Shown: piece by piece, positions 41,926 to 43,148 of the stretch
How the letters are laid out: each line of letters starts with the position of its first letter
How positions within the stretch are numbered: the stretch's first letter is position 1
Source of the DNA: Coleofasciculus sp. LEGE 07092
GTDB lineage: Bacteria > Cyanobacteriota > Cyanobacteriia > Cyanobacteriales > Coleofasciculaceae
NCBI RefSeq assembly: GCF_015207375.1
Contig: NZ_JADEWY010000046.1
Coordinates: forward strand, 1 to 43,148
Length of the DNA stretch: 43,148 nucleotides
Direction: 5' to 3'
Translations under genes and position numbers: made by a program
Notes under the pieces: generated by a model
The model's database searches: none
Seen by the model: only the letters and a program-made list of their open reading frames with translations
What the model was told of the DNA's origin: nothing

Positions 41926-43137
41926 TTAACTACAAAACTTTTCTACACACCGCACAAAAATTTCTACACCCATTCCTAAAGCTGTCTCATCAAAATTAAA
42001 TCGGGGATGGTGATGGGGATACGCTAAGTCTTTAGCGGGGTTAGCCGATCCTAAAAAGAAATAGCAACCCGGTACAGCATTCAGGAAAAATGACATATCT
42101 TCACCGCCCATCGTCTGGCATTCTGGCACAATTCCGGCTGCTGTTTCTACCCCATCAGTTGCCACCGATCGCACTAATTCTGCCATAGACACATCATTAA
42201 TGACGGCTGGGTAAAGCTGCCAGTAATCGAGTTTGTAATTAGCTCCCTGACTTTCACAAATCCCCGCGATCGCTTGCTCAATCCGTTTGCCAAAATAACC
42301 ATCAAAGGTTGGGTTAAAATAGCGTACAGTACCACTCATTTGAGCAGTATCGGCAATGATATTTAACGCTGTTCCTGCATGAAGCGTTCCTACCGTCACG
42401 ACGGCTGACTCAATCGGATCAACATTGCGAGCCACAATTGTTTGCAAAGCGTTAACCACTTGGGCGCTAACAACCACAGCATCAACCGTTTGGTGTGGCA
42501 TTGCCCCATGTCCGCCTTTCCCTAAAATCGTGCAACGGAAGCATTCCACCGCTGCCATTAACGCCCCACTCCGAACACCAACAGTACCCAAAGGCAGATT
42601 GTTCCACAAATGCAACCCAATAATCCCATCTACATCGGGATTATTCAAAACCCCTGCTTCAATCATCGGCTTGGCACCCCCCGGACCTTCCTCTGCCGGT
42701 TGGAAGATAATTTTTACCGTACCCGCGAAGTTATGACGGTGTTGAGATAGATAGTAGGCTGTTCCTAATGCGATCGCTGTATGTCCGTCATGACCACAAG
42801 CGTGCATAATACCATCATGCTCTGATCGGTATGACACCTCATTTTCTTCTTGAATAGGTAGGGCATCCATATCAGCCCGAATTGCCAACACAGCTCCAGG
42901 GCGATCGCTAGAAATTGTAGCAACAATTCCCGTTTTAGCAATACCCGTTTGGTGTTCAATACCCCATTCTTGCAACTTTTGTGAAATAAACTCAGCCGTA
43001 AGTTGCTCTTGAAAGCCCAACTCCGGGCGCTCGTGGAGACGCCTGCGCCACTCGACTAACTGAGGCTGCAACGCCTGAATATCGAGTCGGAGTTCTTCAA
43101 GGGCAACTGAATTGGGAGTGGGAAAGGTAGAAACCAT
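41926..43137 (-). CDS. M20 amidohydrolase (hippurate/IAA-amino acid hydrolase type)
   Basis: A 403-residue metallopeptidase-like enzyme that removes acyl groups from N-acyl amino acids. Motifs: RADMDALPIQE, MHACGHDGHT with Cys114 and His116 as metal ligands, FQPAEEGPGGAKPMIEAG with Glu149/Glu150 at the catalytic position, and MGGEDMSFFLNAVPGCYFFLG near the C-terminus. The dimerisation domain lies in between (GHGAMPHQTVDAV). Substrates in this family include hippurate, IAA-amino acids and N-acetyl diaminopimelate, and cannot be told apart by eye. The ATG at 43137 is 11 bp from the window end, so the promoter lies outside. Confidence 0.92.
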   Translation of the reverse strand: MVSTFPTPNSVALEELRLDIQALQPQLVEWRRRLHERPELGFQEQLTAEFISQKLQEWGIEHQTGIAKTGIVATISSDRPGAVLAIRADMDALPIQEENEVSYRSEHDGIMHACGHDGHTAIALGTAYYLSQHRHNFAGTVKIIFQPAEEGPGGAKPMIEAGVLNNPDVDGIIGLHLWNNLPLGTVGVRSGALMAAVECFRCTILGKGGHGAMPHQTVDAVVVSAQVVNALQTIVARNVDPIESAVVTVGTLHAGTALNIIADTAQMSGTVRYFNPTFDGYFGKRIEQAIAGICESQGANYKLDYWQLYPAVINDVSMAELVRSVATDGVETAAGIVPECQTMGGEDMSFFLNAVPGCYFFLGSANPAKDLAYPHHHPRFNFDETALGMGVEIFVRCVEKFCS

Positions 43138-43148
43138 AGGGAATGGGG

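Overview
This window reads as a cyanobacterial chromosome, probably from a filamentous species. It carries psbO (photosystem II manganese-stabilising protein), acsF (chlorophyll E-ring cyclase), glnB (P-II with the Ser49 motif) and a tmRNA encoding the tag ANNIVSFARKAAPVAA. The HIP1 octamer GCGATCGC is frequent throughout. The four glycosyltransferase/membrane proteins at the left end resemble the hormogonium polysaccharide (hps) set, which points to a filamentous, motile lineage; the genus cannot be fixed from sequence alone.

Layout. (1) 0-6.6 kb: an exopolysaccharide cluster on the + strand, with the tail of an upstream gene, an HpsL-like Wzy/O-antigen-ligase-type membrane protein, a membrane acyltransferase and three glycosyltransferases resembling HpsN, HpsO and HpsP. 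(2) 6.6-14.9 kb: mostly housekeeping and regulation, with an FHA-GAF-adenylate cyclase, a RodZ-like membrane HTH protein, tmRNA, glnB behind a candidate NtcA box, an ITP/XTP pyrophosphatase, a phosphohexomutase, a small conserved protein and psbO. (3) 15.3-26.4 kb: exported proteins. These are a small secreted protein, a ~1000-residue DUF4347/FG-GAP/cadherin/RTX adhesin, a predicted outer-membrane protein, then (after acsF) four more exported proteins of unknown function. (4) 26.5-31.5 kb: a metallophosphoesterase, then a betaine/choline-type ABC transporter whose binding-protein and ATPase genes are separated by a cyanoexosortase A cassette. A decayed IS982-type transposase fragment lies at the left junction, the exosortase partner looks truncated, and no permease gene is present. 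(5) 31.5-36.8 kb: accessory DNA with a Ser/Thr kinase-WD40 protein, a Uma2-like N-terminal relic, a TetR regulator with an extra C-terminal winged helix, a truncated Rieske gene facing it, and an AT-rich pair (putative restriction protein plus D12 adenine methylase) that appears to have broken the Rieske gene. (6) 36.8-43.1 kb: a HerA/DUF87 ATPase divergent from an SbcC/Rad50-type ATPase, then an M20 amidohydrolase.

How it fits together. The hps-like cluster, the cyanoexosortase A/HpsJ-like genes and the exported-protein block all concern the cell surface. The genome here also shows several scars: an IS relic, truncated genes, a MITE-like element and a 27-bp repeat inserted in frame into a signal peptide through a HIP1 site. 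All family assignments come from recognising motifs by eye; no database search was run.
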